64,000 nt of DNA from JAWKRB01 sp041389885 (GTDB taxonomy: Bacteria > Myxococcota_A > Polyangia > Polyangiales > Ga0077539), in the NCBI GenBank assembly GCA_041389885.1, contig JAWKRB010000017.1, positions 1-64,000 on the forward strand, in the 5' to 3' direction. The first letter of the stretch is position 1. The number at the start of each line of letters is the position of its first letter. A program made the position numbers and the translations under genes. Below the pieces are notes generated by a model. The model worked only from the letters and a program-made list of their open reading frames with translations. It did no database searches and had not been told where the DNA came from. This document shows positions 38,668 through 48,500 of the stretch, piece after piece.

Positions 38668-39714
38668 ATGACCGGAACTCCTCGCAGCGAAGGGTACCAT
38701 CAGCCCGCCGAGTGGGCGCCGCACCGCGCGTGCTGGACCGCCTGGCCTTGCCACGCCGACCTGTGGCTCGACAAGCTCGAGCCCGCCCGCGCGGCGGTGG
38801 CGTCGATGATCCGCGCGATCGCCGACGTCGACCCGGTCACGGGCGAGGCGCGGGGTGAGATCCCGCGGGTGCTGGTGCTCGACGCGCCGGGCGAGGCGTC
38901 GGCGCGCGAGGCCCTCGAGGGCGTCCCCGCGCGCTTCGTGCGCATCCCCTTCGGCGACATCTGGCTGCGCGACACGGCGCCGATCTTCGTGTCTCAGGCC
39001 GAGGGCACCGTGGCCGCGGTGCGCTTCGCCTTCAACGGCTGGGGCGAGAAGTACGTGCTCGAGCACGACGACCAGGTCTCCGCCCGCGTGGCCGAGGCCT
39101 CGCTGCGAAGGCAGTTCTCGTTCCCGTGGGTGCTCGAGGGGGGGTCGGTCGAGCCCGACGGCGAGGGCACCATTCTCACCACCGCGCAGTGCCTGCTCAA
39201 CCCCAACCGCAACCCGACGATGGACCGCGAGGCCATCGAGCGCGGCCTCGCGCAGTCGCTCGGCGCCGAGAAGGTGCTGTGGGTGACCGAGGGGCTGCTC
39301 AACGACCACACCGACGGCCACATCGACACGCTCGCGCGCTTCGTGCGTCCGGGGGTGGTGACCTGCATGGCGCCGCGGCGCGACGACGACCCCAACGCGG
39401 GCGTGCTCGCGCGCGTCGCCGACGAGCTCCGCGCGATGACCGACGCGAGGGGCCGCAGGCTCGAGGTGATCCCGATCCCGTCGCCGGGGCGGGTGGTCGA
39501 CGACGACGGCCGGGTGATGCCCGCGAGCCACGTGAATTTCTACATCGCCAACACCACGGTCGTGGTCCCCCTCTATGGCACCGAGTGGGACGACGAGGTC
39601 GTCGCCGCGGTGGCCGAGATGTTCCCCGACCGCAGGGCCGTGGGCGTCGACGCGCGGGCCGTGCTCGCGGGCGGCGGCGCGTTTCACTGCATCACCCAGC
39701 AGGAGCCGCGATGA
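38668..39714 (+). CDS. aguA: Agmatine deiminase
   Basis: A 348-residue member of the guanidine-modifying superfamily that turns agmatine into N-carbamoylputrescine and ammonia. The typical pieces are EWAPHRACWTAWPCHADLW, GDIWLRDTAPIFV, LEGGSVEPDGEGTILTT, NDHTDGHIDTLARFV and the catalytic Cys341 in GGGAFHCITQQEP. Its stop overlaps the start of the amidase gene (ATGA), so the two steps of putrescine synthesis are coupled. Confidence 0.96.
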   Translation: MTGTPRSEGYHQPAEWAPHRACWTAWPCHADLWLDKLEPARAAVASMIRAIADVDPVTGEARGEIPRVLVLDAPGEASAREALEGVPARFVRIPFGDIWLRDTAPIFVSQAEGTVAAVRFAFNGWGEKYVLEHDDQVSARVAEASLRRQFSFPWVLEGGSVEPDGEGTILTTAQCLLNPNRNPTMDREAIERGLAQSLGAEKVLWVTEGLLNDHTDGHIDTLARFVRPGVVTCMAPRRDDDPNAGVLARVADELRAMTDARGRRLEVIPIPSPGRVVDDDGRVMPASHVNFYIANTTVVVPLYGTEWDDEVVAAVAEMFPDRRAVGVDARAVLAGGGAFHCITQQEPR

Positions 39715-40586
39715 GCGCAGAGCGAGCCGTCACCGTCGCGGCGATTCAGTGCCCCCTGGCGGGCGCCCTCGAAGACAACGTCGCCCGCGTCGAGGCGCAC
39801 GTGCGCGAGGCCGCGCGGCGGGGCGCGCAGGTGATCCTGCCGTCGGAGCTCTTCGAGGGGCCGTACTTCTGCCGCACGCAGGAGGAGCAGTTCTTCGCCT
39901 GGGCGAAGCCCGCCGACGACCACCCGACGATCGCGCGGATGCAGTCCCTCGCGAGGGAGCTGGGCGTGGTGATCCCCGTGTCGTTCTTCGAGCGCGCGGG
40001 CCACGCGTACTACAACAGCGTCGCGGTCATCGACGCCGACGGGACCAACCTCGGGGTCTACCGCAAGAGCCACATCCCCGACGGCCCTGGCTACCAGGAG
40101 AAGTACTACTTTCGCCCGGGCGACACGGGCTTCAAGGTGTGGTGCACCCGCTTCGCCACCCTCGGCGTCGGCATCTGCTGGGACCAGTGGTACCCCGAGT
40201 GCGCCCGCGCGATGATGCTCATGGGCGCCGAGGTGCTGCTCTACCCCACGGCCATCGGGTCTGAGCCCCACGACCCCTCCCTCGACACCCGCGACCCCTG
40301 GCAGCGCGCGATGATCGGGCACGCGGTGTCGAACATCGCGCCCGTGGTCGCCTCGAACCGCGTGGGGCTCGAGGAGGGGCAGCGCTTCTACGGCTCGTCG
40401 TTCATCGCCGACCACCGCGGCGACAAGGTGGCCGAGCTCGACCGCGACGAGGAGGGCGTGATCACCGCGCGCTTCGACCTCGACGCCCTCGCGCGCACCC
40501 GCGCGGCCTGGGGGTTCTTTCGCGACCGTCGCCCCGAGCTCTACCGCGCCCTCGGCACCGCCGACGGGCGCAACCCGCTGGGCTGA
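39711..40586 (+). CDS. aguB: N-carbamoylputrescine amidase
   Basis: A 291-residue nitrilase-superfamily enzyme with Glu46 (LPSELFEG), Lys119 (YRKSHIPDGPGYQEKYYF) and Cys156 (GICWDQWYPE). These match AguB, which releases putrescine, CO2 and ammonia. The coupling to aguA settles the substrate. Putrescine made here can feed spermidine synthesis. The next gene follows after one base. Confidence 0.96.
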   Translation: MSAERAVTVAAIQCPLAGALEDNVARVEAHVREAARRGAQVILPSELFEGPYFCRTQEEQFFAWAKPADDHPTIARMQSLARELGVVIPVSFFERAGHAYYNSVAVIDADGTNLGVYRKSHIPDGPGYQEKYYFRPGDTGFKVWCTRFATLGVGICWDQWYPECARAMMLMGAEVLLYPTAIGSEPHDPSLDTRDPWQRAMIGHAVSNIAPVVASNRVGLEEGQRFYGSSFIADHRGDKVAELDRDEEGVITARFDLDALARTRAAWGFFRDRRPELYRALGTADGRNPLG

Positions 40587-40587
40587 C

Positions 40588-41769
40588 GTGCCCCGCGAGG
40601 TCACCCTCACCCTCCGCAAGCCCCTCGAGGACGTCATCGCCCAGGGCCACCCCTGGGTCTGGCGCGACGCGGTGGACCCCTTTCACGCCGACCCCGGCGA
40701 CGTCGCCACGGTGCGCAGCCGACGCGGCGCCTTCGTCGCCCGCGGCGTCGTCGACGGCGGGCCCATCGCCGCGCGCCTCTGGACCACCCGCGACGAGAGC
40801 CTCTCCGACGACCTCTTGCGGGCCCGCGTGCGCGACGCGAGCGCCCTGCGCCGCGCGGTGATCCCCCCCGACACCGACGCGTTTCGCCTCGTGCACGGCG
40901 AGGGCGACCGCGCGCCGGGCCTCGTCTGCGACGTCTACGGCGACGTCGCCGTGCTGCGCCCCGACGGCGCCGGCGCCGACCGCTGGCGCGAGCGCTTCGC
41001 CGAGGCCCTCGCGCCCACGCTCGAGGCTCTGGGCGTGCGCTCGCTGCTCCTGCGGCGCGCCCTCGAGGGCTCGCGGCAGCGCGAGGTGAGCGCCCTCGTG
41101 GGCGCCGTGCCCGAGGCGGTGAAGCCGGTGCGAGAGCACGGGATGACCCTGCTCGTCGACCTCGCGCGCGGGCAGAAGACGGGGCTCTTTCTCGACCAGC
41201 GCGAGGCCCGCAGGCGCGTGCGATCGCTCGCCGCGGGGCGCAGGGTGCTCAACCTCTTCGGGTACACCGGCGGCTTCTCGGTGGCCGCGGGGCTCGGCGG
41301 CGCGGTGGAGGTGACCACCGTCGACCTCGCGCCCAGGGCCGTGGCCCTCGCCGACGAGACCTGGCGCGCGAACGGCCTCGACCCGGCCGCGCACCGCGGC
41401 GTGGTGTCCGATGTCGCTGCGTACCTGAGCGATCGAGCGCGCGCCGGATCGCGGTGGGACCTGGTGATCGCCGACCCGCCGAGCTACGCGCCGAAGGAGA
41501 CGGCCCTCGACGACGCGCTCCGGGCCTACCGCGCGCTGCACGCGAGCGCCGTCGCGAAGGTCTCGCCGGGCGGGCTCTACCTCGCGGGGAGCTGCTCGAG
41601 CCACGTGCGCCGCGAGGCGTTCCTGCAGACGATCCGCGAGGGCTTCGCCAAGGCGCGGCGCGTCGCGCAGGCGGTGGACGTCTTCGGCGCGCCGGGGGAT
41701 CACCCGGTGCTCCTGGCCTTCCCCGAGGGCGAGTACCTCAAGAACGCCGTGGTGCGCGCGCTGGCGTGA
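40588..41769 (+). CDS. RlmI-like 23S rRNA cytosine-C5 methyltransferase
   Basis: A 393-residue SAM-dependent methyltransferase from GTG 40588. The N-terminal PUA domain (about 1-75) is followed by a central RlmI-type domain with LVHGEGDRAPGLVCDVYGD and the catalytic Rossmann fold: LNLFGYTGGFSVAAGLGGA near 225 as SAM motif I, and DLVIADPPSYAPKE near 295 as motif IV. This architecture matches RlmI (m5C1962) and relatives. The start is one base after aguB, so it is in the same transcript although its function is unrelated. Confidence 0.9.
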   Translation: MPREVTLTLRKPLEDVIAQGHPWVWRDAVDPFHADPGDVATVRSRRGAFVARGVVDGGPIAARLWTTRDESLSDDLLRARVRDASALRRAVIPPDTDAFRLVHGEGDRAPGLVCDVYGDVAVLRPDGAGADRWRERFAEALAPTLEALGVRSLLLRRALEGSRQREVSALVGAVPEAVKPVREHGMTLLVDLARGQKTGLFLDQREARRRVRSLAAGRRVLNLFGYTGGFSVAAGLGGAVEVTTVDLAPRAVALADETWRANGLDPAAHRGVVSDVAAYLSDRARAGSRWDLVIADPPSYAPKETALDDALRAYRALHASAVAKVSPGGLYLAGSCSSHVRREAFLQTIREGFAKARRVAQAVDVFGAPGDHPVLLAFPEGEYLKNAVVRALA

Positions 41770-41778
41770 CGGGCGCGC

Positions 41779-44031
41779 TCAGCGCGCGGCGACGCGCCGC
41801 ACGACCTCGTGCAGCTCGCGCGCGTCGATCGGCTTGTCGAGCACCGCTCGCCCGGCCGCGACGTGCGCCGCCGCGGCCTCGCTGCGGCGCGCGAGGAGCA
41901 TCACCACCCGCCCGCGGAGGGGCGGTCGCCGGGCCTCGATGGCCTCGGCGAGGGAGCGTCCGTCGGCGGTCGCGAGGCTCCCGTCGCAGAGCACGACGTC
42001 GAAGCCCGCGTCTTCGTCGAGGAGGCGCAGCGCGTCGGCGGCGGAGGCCGCGGTGCTCAGGGCGTACTCGCGCCCCAGGGCCAGCACCACGGCCGCGAGG
42101 GAGGCCGTCGCGGCGTCGAGGACCAGCGCCCGCGGCGGGTCGACGACGGGCGCCGCGCCGGCGACGGGGAGCAGCACCGACATCGTGGTCCCCTCGCCCT
42201 CCCGGCTCTGGACCTCCATGCGCCCCCCGTGGGCGCCGACGATGTCCGACGAGATCGAGAGGCCCAGGCCCGTGCCGTCGACGGCGCGGCGGGTGGTGAA
42301 GAACGGCTCGAAGATGCGCGCCCGCACCGAGGGGGACATGCCCACGCCGTCGTCGGTGATGTCGACCCGCGCGAAGCCCCCGTCGACCCCCGCGCGGATG
42401 CGCACCGTGTGGTGCGCGCCGTCGCGAGGGATCGCCTGCGCGGCGTTCACCAGGAGGTTGAGGAACACCTGGCACAGCCGCCCCTCGATGCCGCGCACCG
42501 ACGGCAGCGGCGCGTAGCCCCGAACGATCATCGCCCGCTGGTTGACCTCGTGCGACGCGAGGTTCAGCGCGCTCTCGAGCACGGCCAGCAGGTCGACGTC
42601 CTCGGCGCGGTCGTCGTCCTGCCGGGAGAAGGTCTTGAGGTCGCGCACGATGCGCCGCACCCGCTCGAGGCCCTCGCTCACGGTGCGGAGCGAGTCGCTC
42701 ACCACCGCGAGGTCGTCTGCGCTCGGCGCGCCGGCGCGGGGCCCGTCGAGCAGCGCGGTCAGCGACGCGAGCTGCAGCGTGACGTACGCGAGGGGGTTGT
42801 TGATCTCGTGCGCGACGCCCGCCGCGAGGCGCCCCACCGTCGCGACGCGGTCGGCGTGCGCCAGCTCGGCGCGGATGCGCAGCGCCTCGGTGCGGTCGCG
42901 CCCCACCGCCACCACCACGGGCTCGCCCTGGAACACCGACCTCAGCGCGAGGACCTCGGCGTGCAGCACCTCGCCGTCGGCGCGGATGAAGCGCTCGTCC
43001 TGCACCGGCACCGAGTCGAGGCCCGACTGCATCGCGCGGATGCGCGCCGCGGCGATGGGCAGGTCGTCGGGGTGGATGATCGACGCCACGGGCCGCCCCT
43101 CGAGGCGCGCGCCGTCGGTGAGGCGCAGCATCGTGTACGCCGCGGGGTTGGCGTACACGATCACGCCGTCGCGGTGGATCACGATGCCGTCGGGCATCGC
43201 CTCGATGAGCGCGCGAAAGCTCTGCTCGCTCAGCCGCAGGCGCTCGGCGGCGACGCGCTGCTCCTCGACGTCGCGGGCGACGCTGACGTAGCGGCCGTCG
43301 TCGAGCCGGCGCGTGGCGAGCTCGAACCAGCGAAAGCTCCCGTCCTTGCGCAGCAGCCGACGCGACGAGCGCACCACCTCGCCGCGGTCGACCTCGGTGA
43401 GGTCGAGCGGGCGCGACGCGAGGTCGGTCGGGGCCACGAGCTCGGGCACGCGCATCGCGAGCAGCTCGTCGTGGGTGTACCCCAGCGCGTCGCAGGCGCC
43501 GCGGTTGACCGCCACGTAGCGCAGCGAGGCGTCGGCGACGAAGAGCGCGTCGGCGGCCTCTTCAAAGAGGTCGCGGTACCCCGCCTCGGTGGCCTGCCGC
43601 CGCTCCTCCGCGCGGCGCGCGGAGATCATCGCCGCCCACACCGGCCGAGCCAGCGCCAGCCAGCGAGGGAGCGCCGGGGGCGACTCGCCGTGGCAGAACC
43701 ACAGCACCGCCTCGAGCCGCGACGCGTGCGTCAGCTCGACGCGCGCCCACCCCGCGCCCGGCGGCTGGTCGGCCGTGAGCGCCTCGCGCGCCTCGACCGA
43801 GAGCGCGCCCACCTCGGCGTTGAGCCGCGTCGAGCCGTCGTCGCGGAGCTCGAGGGCGCCGCCCCGCGAGGAGCCCGTCGCGGCGCAGACCGTCTCGACC
43901 ATCCACGCCCAGGGGATGCCCTCGTTGAAGCGCTCCGACGACTCGGTCACGCAGTCGGCGAGGAGCTCGGTCGAGAGGCTCAGCTCCGAGCGCGTGTTGA
44001 ATTGAGGGTCGCCCAAGGATCGCTCCTGCAC
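41779..44031 (-). CDS. PAS-domain hybrid sensor histidine kinase
   Basis: A 750-residue cytoplasmic protein without transmembrane helices. A GAF-like N-terminal region is followed by two PAS domains (YRDLFEEAADALFVADASLR, and SFRALIEAMPDGIVIHRDGV). The HisKA box AAGVAHEINNPLAY lies near residue 404. The HATPase_c domain has NLLVNAAQAIPRDG, DDGVGM, FEPFFTT and GTGLGLSIS. A C-terminal receiver-like domain has FDVVLCDGS (Asp near 677) and LDKPID, but the usual acidic pair near its start is missing (ALVLDAATA), so phosphorylation may be impaired. No response regulator gene is adjacent. It is convergent with the RlmI-like gene. Confidence 0.93.
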   Translation of the reverse strand: MQERSLGDPQFNTRSELSLSTELLADCVTESSERFNEGIPWAWMVETVCAATGSSRGGALELRDDGSTRLNAEVGALSVEAREALTADQPPGAGWARVELTHASRLEAVLWFCHGESPPALPRWLALARPVWAAMISARRAEERRQATEAGYRDLFEEAADALFVADASLRYVAVNRGACDALGYTHDELLAMRVPELVAPTDLASRPLDLTEVDRGEVVRSSRRLLRKDGSFRWFELATRRLDDGRYVSVARDVEEQRVAAERLRLSEQSFRALIEAMPDGIVIHRDGVIVYANPAAYTMLRLTDGARLEGRPVASIIHPDDLPIAAARIRAMQSGLDSVPVQDERFIRADGEVLHAEVLALRSVFQGEPVVVAVGRDRTEALRIRAELAHADRVATVGRLAAGVAHEINNPLAYVTLQLASLTALLDGPRAGAPSADDLAVVSDSLRTVSEGLERVRRIVRDLKTFSRQDDDRAEDVDLLAVLESALNLASHEVNQRAMIVRGYAPLPSVRGIEGRLCQVFLNLLVNAAQAIPRDGAHHTVRIRAGVDGGFARVDITDDGVGMSPSVRARIFEPFFTTRRAVDGTGLGLSISSDIVGAHGGRMEVQSREGEGTTMSVLLPVAGAAPVVDPPRALVLDAATASLAAVVLALGREYALSTAASAADALRLLDEDAGFDVVLCDGSLATADGRSLAEAIEARRPPLRGRVVMLLARRSEAAAAHVAAGRAVLDKPIDARELHEVVRRVAAR

Positions 44032-44105
44032 CGCGCGACCCCTTCGCGCGATACCCGGTCAAGGCTAGCACAGGGCGCCCTCAATCGAGGTACAACCGCG
44101 GGGCC

Positions 44106-45698
44106 GTGATGCCCTCGAAGCGCCTTCTGTCCACCGCCGCCGCGCTGAGCGTCTCCCTCGCGTCGGCGTCCGCATGGTCCCAGGTCGTGTGCACGTCGTG
44201 CGAGGGTTGCACCTCCGCCCTCGCCTCGCCCGACGTGGTCGTCGAGCTCGGCCGCGACATCGCCTGGAGCGGCGACGGCGCCTGCGTCACCATCCGCGGC
44301 GCGAACGCGGTCTTCGAGGGCCTCGAGCACACCATCCGCAGCCGCGCCGCGGGCCGCGGCGAGGGCGTGCGCGTCAGCGCGTCGGGCGCGGGGGTGTTCA
44401 ACCTCCACGTCGTCGACGCCCTCGACGGCGTCGTGGTCGAGGGCGCCGACCGGGTCACCCTCTTTCACGACAGCCTCCGCGTGCGCGGCGCCGGCGTGCG
44501 CATCGCCCGCGCCCGGGGCGCGCGGGTGGCGCGCAACCTCATCCTCGGCGGCGCGGTGGGCGTCTCCTTCGGCTCGCTCCGCGGCGACGCCTGCGCCCCC
44601 GACGCGACCGTCACCGCCCCCGAGGCGGTGGTGCAGCGCACCACCATCGACGGCGCCGCGGTCGGGATCGCCGCCTGCGAGGCCTACCCCGTGCTCGTCG
44701 GCAACACCGTCCGCCGCGGCGGCGTGGGCGTGCTCCTCGGCGCGCCCGCCAACGGCGCCGGCGCCCACGCCGACGCGCCCTGGGACCCCTGCGTGTGTCG
44801 CCCGGAGCTCCAGGGCGTTCGGCCCACGGCGACGCTGTTCTACACCTCCGGGTGCTCCAGCTGCCAGGTCCACGAGGCGTGGATGCCCGACCTGCAGCGC
44901 GACCGCGTCGAGGTCTTCAGCCGCGACTCGAACAACCAGCACACCGAGGAGCAGCGGCGCTTCGACCGCTACGCGACGCGCTGCGCCACCGACCTCATCG
45001 ACATCCTCGGCATCCCCGGCTGCGTGCCCAACTACGCCTGCGCCGCCACGGGCCGCGCGACCAAGGTGCGCAGCGGCGACCGCGACATGGAGCAGTCGGT
45101 CACGATCAGCAGCCCCGAGCAGCTCCGCGCCTTCGCCGAGGAGTGCCGCGCCGCGGGCGCCCGGGGCTTCTCGAACGACGCCCGCTGCGTGCGCGCGCAG
45201 CTGCAGGGCAACGAGATCTGCGGCAACCGGGAGGTCGACGTGCGCGCCGCGGGGACGGGCGGGCGCTTCGGCGGCGTCGGCAACCGCTGCGGTCGGGCGA
45301 GCGGCTTTCACGACGGCGCCGGCGCCTCGGGCTGCGCCGAGTCGTGCCCCGCGACGGCGCCGAGCGCGCCCACGATGCCGCCCGCCCGCGCCGAGAAGGG
45401 CTCCTTCGGCGAGACGGCGCGCCCGGCGGCGACCGCGTCGTTCACGCCGGCGGCCCCGGCGCCTTCGGCGCGCCCGGCGACCGCCGCCCCCGCGGGCCCC
45501 GCGATGGACCCCGTCGAGCCCTCGACCCCGGCGCCCTCGACCCCGCCCCCGGCGGCCGCGAGCGCGCCCCCGGCGACGCGCCCCGCCGCCCCCGCGCAGG
45601 GCGACAACGGTCCCTTCGGCTACGTGCTCACGGCCCTCGCGGCCTTCGCCGTGGCGGCCGCGCTCTTTCGCGGGCGCGGCGGTCAGCCGAAGTCGTAG
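44106..45698 (+). CDS. Exported beta-helix protein with thioredoxin-like insert and C-terminal membrane anchor
   Basis: A 530-residue protein with a signal peptide (LLSTAAALSVSLASASAWSQ); the start is GTG 44106 or the ATG just after it. Residues about 40-220 are right-handed beta-helix repeats of the NosD/parallel-helix type (FEGLEHTIRSRAAG, VTLFHDSLRVRGAGVRIARA, RRGGVGVLLGAPANG). Then come about 110 residues that look like an inserted thioredoxin-like domain: ATLFYTSGCSSCQVHEAWMP, with a CSSC pair. Beta-helix-like turns resume (LQGNEICGNREVDVRAAG). A Pro/Ala/Ser-rich linker leads to one transmembrane helix and a short basic tail. It probably acts in the periplasm in redox or metal chemistry. 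The 3' end overlaps the convergent hydrolase gene by 16 bases. Confidence 0.75.
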   Translation: MMPSKRLLSTAAALSVSLASASAWSQVVCTSCEGCTSALASPDVVVELGRDIAWSGDGACVTIRGANAVFEGLEHTIRSRAAGRGEGVRVSASGAGVFNLHVVDALDGVVVEGADRVTLFHDSLRVRGAGVRIARARGARVARNLILGGAVGVSFGSLRGDACAPDATVTAPEAVVQRTTIDGAAVGIAACEAYPVLVGNTVRRGGVGVLLGAPANGAGAHADAPWDPCVCRPELQGVRPTATLFYTSGCSSCQVHEAWMPDLQRDRVEVFSRDSNNQHTEEQRRFDRYATRCATDLIDILGIPGCVPNYACAATGRATKVRSGDRDMEQSVTISSPEQLRAFAEECRAAGARGFSNDARCVRAQLQGNEICGNREVDVRAAGTGGRFGGVGNRCGRASGFHDGAGASGCAESCPATAPSAPTMPPARAEKGSFGETARPAATASFTPAAPAPSARPATAAPAGPAMDPVEPSTPAPSTPPPAAASAPPATRPAAPAQGDNGPFGYVLTALAAFAVAAALFRGRGGQPKS

Positions 45699-46432
45699 CG
45701 GTCTCCCTCCCGCGCGCAGGCGATGGGCGCGGCGTCGACGTCGAGCTGGTCGGTGTAGTGAATCAGCCTCATGCGCGCCCGCAGCGGCGCGTCGAGGGCC
45801 GCGAGGCGCTCGATGGGCGTGTGCACGCCGAGGTTGGTCTCGTGCACGAAGGCGTCGGCGGCGCTCAGCCACTCGATCAGCGTGGGGTCGAAGGCCGTGT
45901 CCGCGCTGTATCCAAAGCTGCTGCGCCCCAGGGAGATACGAAGCGCCGAGGTGGGGATGTGGTGCACCGTGGGGCGCCAGGTGAGGGTGAGCCCGGCGAT
46001 GGACGCGGGCTCCCCCGCGGGGGGCAGCGGGCGCACGTCGGCGTAGTCTTCGAGGCGCAGGGGGTGAAAGTCGCCGGAGGGGTCCATGAGGGTGTCCATG
46101 CCCCCGCGGAGCCGCGCGTCCCAGAGGCCCGCGAGCACCTCGGGGATGGCGTGCAGCGCGCACGGCCGCCGCGTCACGAAGCGGCGCCAGAAGAGCAGCT
46201 GCTCGAGGCCCCCCATGTGGTCGCCGTGGAGGTGGGTGATGAGCACGTGGTCGATGTCGTCGAGGCCGACGCGCTGGCCGCCGCGTTCGCCCAGGTCGCC
46301 GAGGGCGCGCGCGAGGGCGGGGGGCGCGTCGATGAGCAGGCGCTCGCCGTCGTGCTCGACGAGGAGGCACGCGTTCCAGTACTTCGCCGTGAAGGCGTCG
46401 CCGACGCCCACCACCCGCACGCTGAATCCCAT
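45683..46432 (-). CDS. Metallo-beta-lactamase-fold hydrolase
   Basis: A 249-residue protein from ATG 46432 (MGFSVRVVGVGDAFTAKYWN). The metal-binding motif HLHGDH is near residue 73, with further ligands in FGYSADTAFDPT, FVHETNLG and IHYTD. The layout resembles RNase Z/arylsulfatase-like members of the fold, but a tRNA-processing exosite is not evident. Substrate unknown; cytoplasmic. Confidence 0.85.
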   Translation of the reverse strand: MGFSVRVVGVGDAFTAKYWNACLLVEHDGERLLIDAPPALARALGDLGERGGQRVGLDDIDHVLITHLHGDHMGGLEQLLFWRRFVTRRPCALHAIPEVLAGLWDARLRGGMDTLMDPSGDFHPLRLEDYADVRPLPPAGEPASIAGLTLTWRPTVHHIPTSALRISLGRSSFGYSADTAFDPTLIEWLSAADAFVHETNLGVHTPIERLAALDAPLRARMRLIHYTDQLDVDAAPIACAREGDRYDFG

Positions 46433-46458
46433 GCGGGGAGTCTGCACGCGCCGCGGCG

Positions 46459-46887
46459 CTAGCGCATCACCCGCGCGCGGGTCACGGCCCACCGCCGCCC
46501 CGCGCGCACCACGTCGAGGACCACCGGCACGAAGCGCTCCTCGGCGCCCTTGCGCACGCGGAGGGTGAGGGTCATCGAGACGCCGTTGGGGCGGTCTTCG
46601 ACGTTGCGCTGGGTGATCTCGATGACCGCGCCCGAGAGGTCCTGCGCGGCGTCGCGGAGGTACTCCTCGAGGGCGCGCTGGCCCTCGGCGCCGAAGCGCT
46701 CGGGGGCGTCGGAGCCGACGTGGATGGTGAGCGCGGCGCGGGAGAGGTCGACGTCGCGCAGCACGCGGTCGACGGTGGCGGGGGTCACGGTGCCCTCGAG
46801 GTCGGTGGCGACATCGTCGACGTCACGCTCGCCGGCGCCGCAGGCCGCGAGGAGGAGCACCAGGGTCGAGAGCACGCGCATGCGCAT
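46459..46887 (-). CDS. Small lipoprotein, unknown
   Basis: A 142-residue lipoprotein; the signal is RVLSTLVLLLAACG, with a good lipobox. The mature domain, from about residue 35, is alpha/beta with VEDRPNGVSMTLTLRVRKG near its end. It starts upstream of the hydrolase gene on the same strand with 26 bases between them. No family recognised. Confidence 0.72.
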   Translation of the reverse strand: MRMRVLSTLVLLLAACGAGERDVDDVATDLEGTVTPATVDRVLRDVDLSRAALTIHVGSDAPERFGAEGQRALEEYLRDAAQDLSGAVIEITQRNVEDRPNGVSMTLTLRVRKGAEERFVPVVLDVVRAGRRWAVTRARVMR

Positions 46888-47013
46888 GGCCCGTCACTAC
46901 GCACGCGCGATGCCAGCGGCGCAGGCCCGGGAAAATCGCGGGATCTCGTGGTGGGGGCGCGTCACCTGGAGTGACAATGTGTCATCGAAGGGACACGGTC
47001 GGGTGCACCGATG

Positions 47014-48423
47014 TCAGTGCGCGGCGGGGGCGTCGCCGCGGGGCTTCGCGTTCCAGACCCTGAGGGCCAGGATGAAGCCGACGACGGCGGCGGGGAGAAT
47101 CGCCGCGGGCCACGTCCACCAATGGGCCGGGTCGTGGGAGTGGGCGCCTCGGGGGAGCACGCTCTTGAGCACCAGGGCCTCGGCGGCGGTGCCGAGGTAC
47201 ACGAAGCCGTCGATGATCCCCACGGCGACGCCGGTGTTCTTGCGCCCGCCGAAGTCCATGCTGGCGGTGCCCGAGAGCATCCCGTGCACGCCGATGATCG
47301 CGAGGGACATAAAGATCATGGCCCAGCCCACGGCGTCGGTGCCGAGGATGGCGAACATCCCGAGGGAGCCCGCGATCATCCCGCCGTAGAGCACGGCGGA
47401 GACGGGCCCCCGGCGGGACTGAAAGAGCCGGTCGGAGATCACCCCGGCGAGGATGCCGCCGGAGATGCCCGCGATGCAGAGCAGCATGCCCCAGTGGGCC
47501 ATGACGAAGCCCGCGGAGTGGGTCTCCCGCGCGTACGACGGGTAGTACTGCATGATCGCGTTGCGGAGGTACCCCGAGCAGAACTCGATGAGCGCGATGG
47601 TGAGGATCACCGGGTTGCGGAACATCTTCGTCGCGACCTCGACGACCCCGGCGCGGGGGCCGTCGTCGGAGGCGTCGGTGGCGTCGCCGAGGTCGAAGTC
47701 GTCGTGGCCCGCGCGGGAGGGCGTGTCGCGCACGAGCACGAGGTCGAGGACGGCGAAGACGCTCAGAATCGCCGCGGGCACGAAGAACACCCAGTACACG
47801 GGCAGCGCGCGCTTGATGGCGTTGGACCAGTCGAAGGCGAAATAGATCCCGAGGGAGATCAGGATGCCGAAGATCCCGCCAAAGGTGCCGCGCTCGCGCA
47901 CGTGGAACCACGGCGCGTTGAGCTTCACGATGCTCACCGCGCCGAAGGACTGGAAGTACATGTTGAGCGCGTAGAGCGCCGCGAAGGCGGGCACGAGCGC
48001 GTCGCGCTGCTCCATCGGGACCACCGCGCCGACGGTGTGCGCGGTGATGTGGGTCATGGTGAGCGCGCCCATGGCGGCGTTCGCGGCGAGGGCGCCGAGG
48101 GCGGCGATGATGATGGTGACCCTGCCCCCGAGGCGGTCGGTGAGCGGGCCGTTGATCAGGAACGAGAAGCCGTAGGTGAGGGTTCCCCAGAAGTAGATGG
48201 TGGAGAACTGCTGCTTGTCGAAGAGCAGCCCCTCGCAGGCCTTGAGGTTGTACCGGCCCATGTACAAGAACGCGTAGGTCAGCCCGACGGGCAGCCAGTT
48301 CTGCACCCGGCGCCTCAAGAACGCGGGGGAGTGACCGAGGTCGACCCGCGGCAGCCGCCGCAGGACGAGCACGATCACGACCAGAAGCATGGAGATCGGC
48401 AGCAGCTCCCGGGTCCAGTTCAT
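47014..48423 (-). CDS. MFS transporter, organophosphate:phosphate antiporter type
   Basis: A 469-residue inner-membrane protein with 12 predicted helices plus one extra N-terminal helix. I start at ATG 48423 (MNWTRELLPISMLLVVIVLV). The signature GLTYAFLYMGRYNLKACEGL in the first membrane segment, PLTDRLGG, and WGMLLCIAGISGGILAGVIS resemble GlpT/UhpT/UhpC proteins, which exchange glycerol-3-phosphate or sugar phosphates for phosphate. The exact substrate is unknown. It is divergent from the CYTH gene. Confidence 0.88.
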   Translation of the reverse strand: MNWTRELLPISMLLVVIVLVLRRLPRVDLGHSPAFLRRRVQNWLPVGLTYAFLYMGRYNLKACEGLLFDKQQFSTIYFWGTLTYGFSFLINGPLTDRLGGRVTIIIAALGALAANAAMGALTMTHITAHTVGAVVPMEQRDALVPAFAALYALNMYFQSFGAVSIVKLNAPWFHVRERGTFGGIFGILISLGIYFAFDWSNAIKRALPVYWVFFVPAAILSVFAVLDLVLVRDTPSRAGHDDFDLGDATDASDDGPRAGVVEVATKMFRNPVILTIALIEFCSGYLRNAIMQYYPSYARETHSAGFVMAHWGMLLCIAGISGGILAGVISDRLFQSRRGPVSAVLYGGMIAGSLGMFAILGTDAVGWAMIFMSLAIIGVHGMLSGTASMDFGGRKNTGVAVGIIDGFVYLGTAAEALVLKSVLPRGAHSHDPAHWWTWPAAILPAAVVGFILALRVWNAKPRGDAPAAH

Positions 48424-48500
48424 GGCCGCGGAGCATCGCACGGGCGAACGCCGCAGCGGAATGGACTCCGCCGTGGGACCGGGCGACGCTCGGCGCGCCC

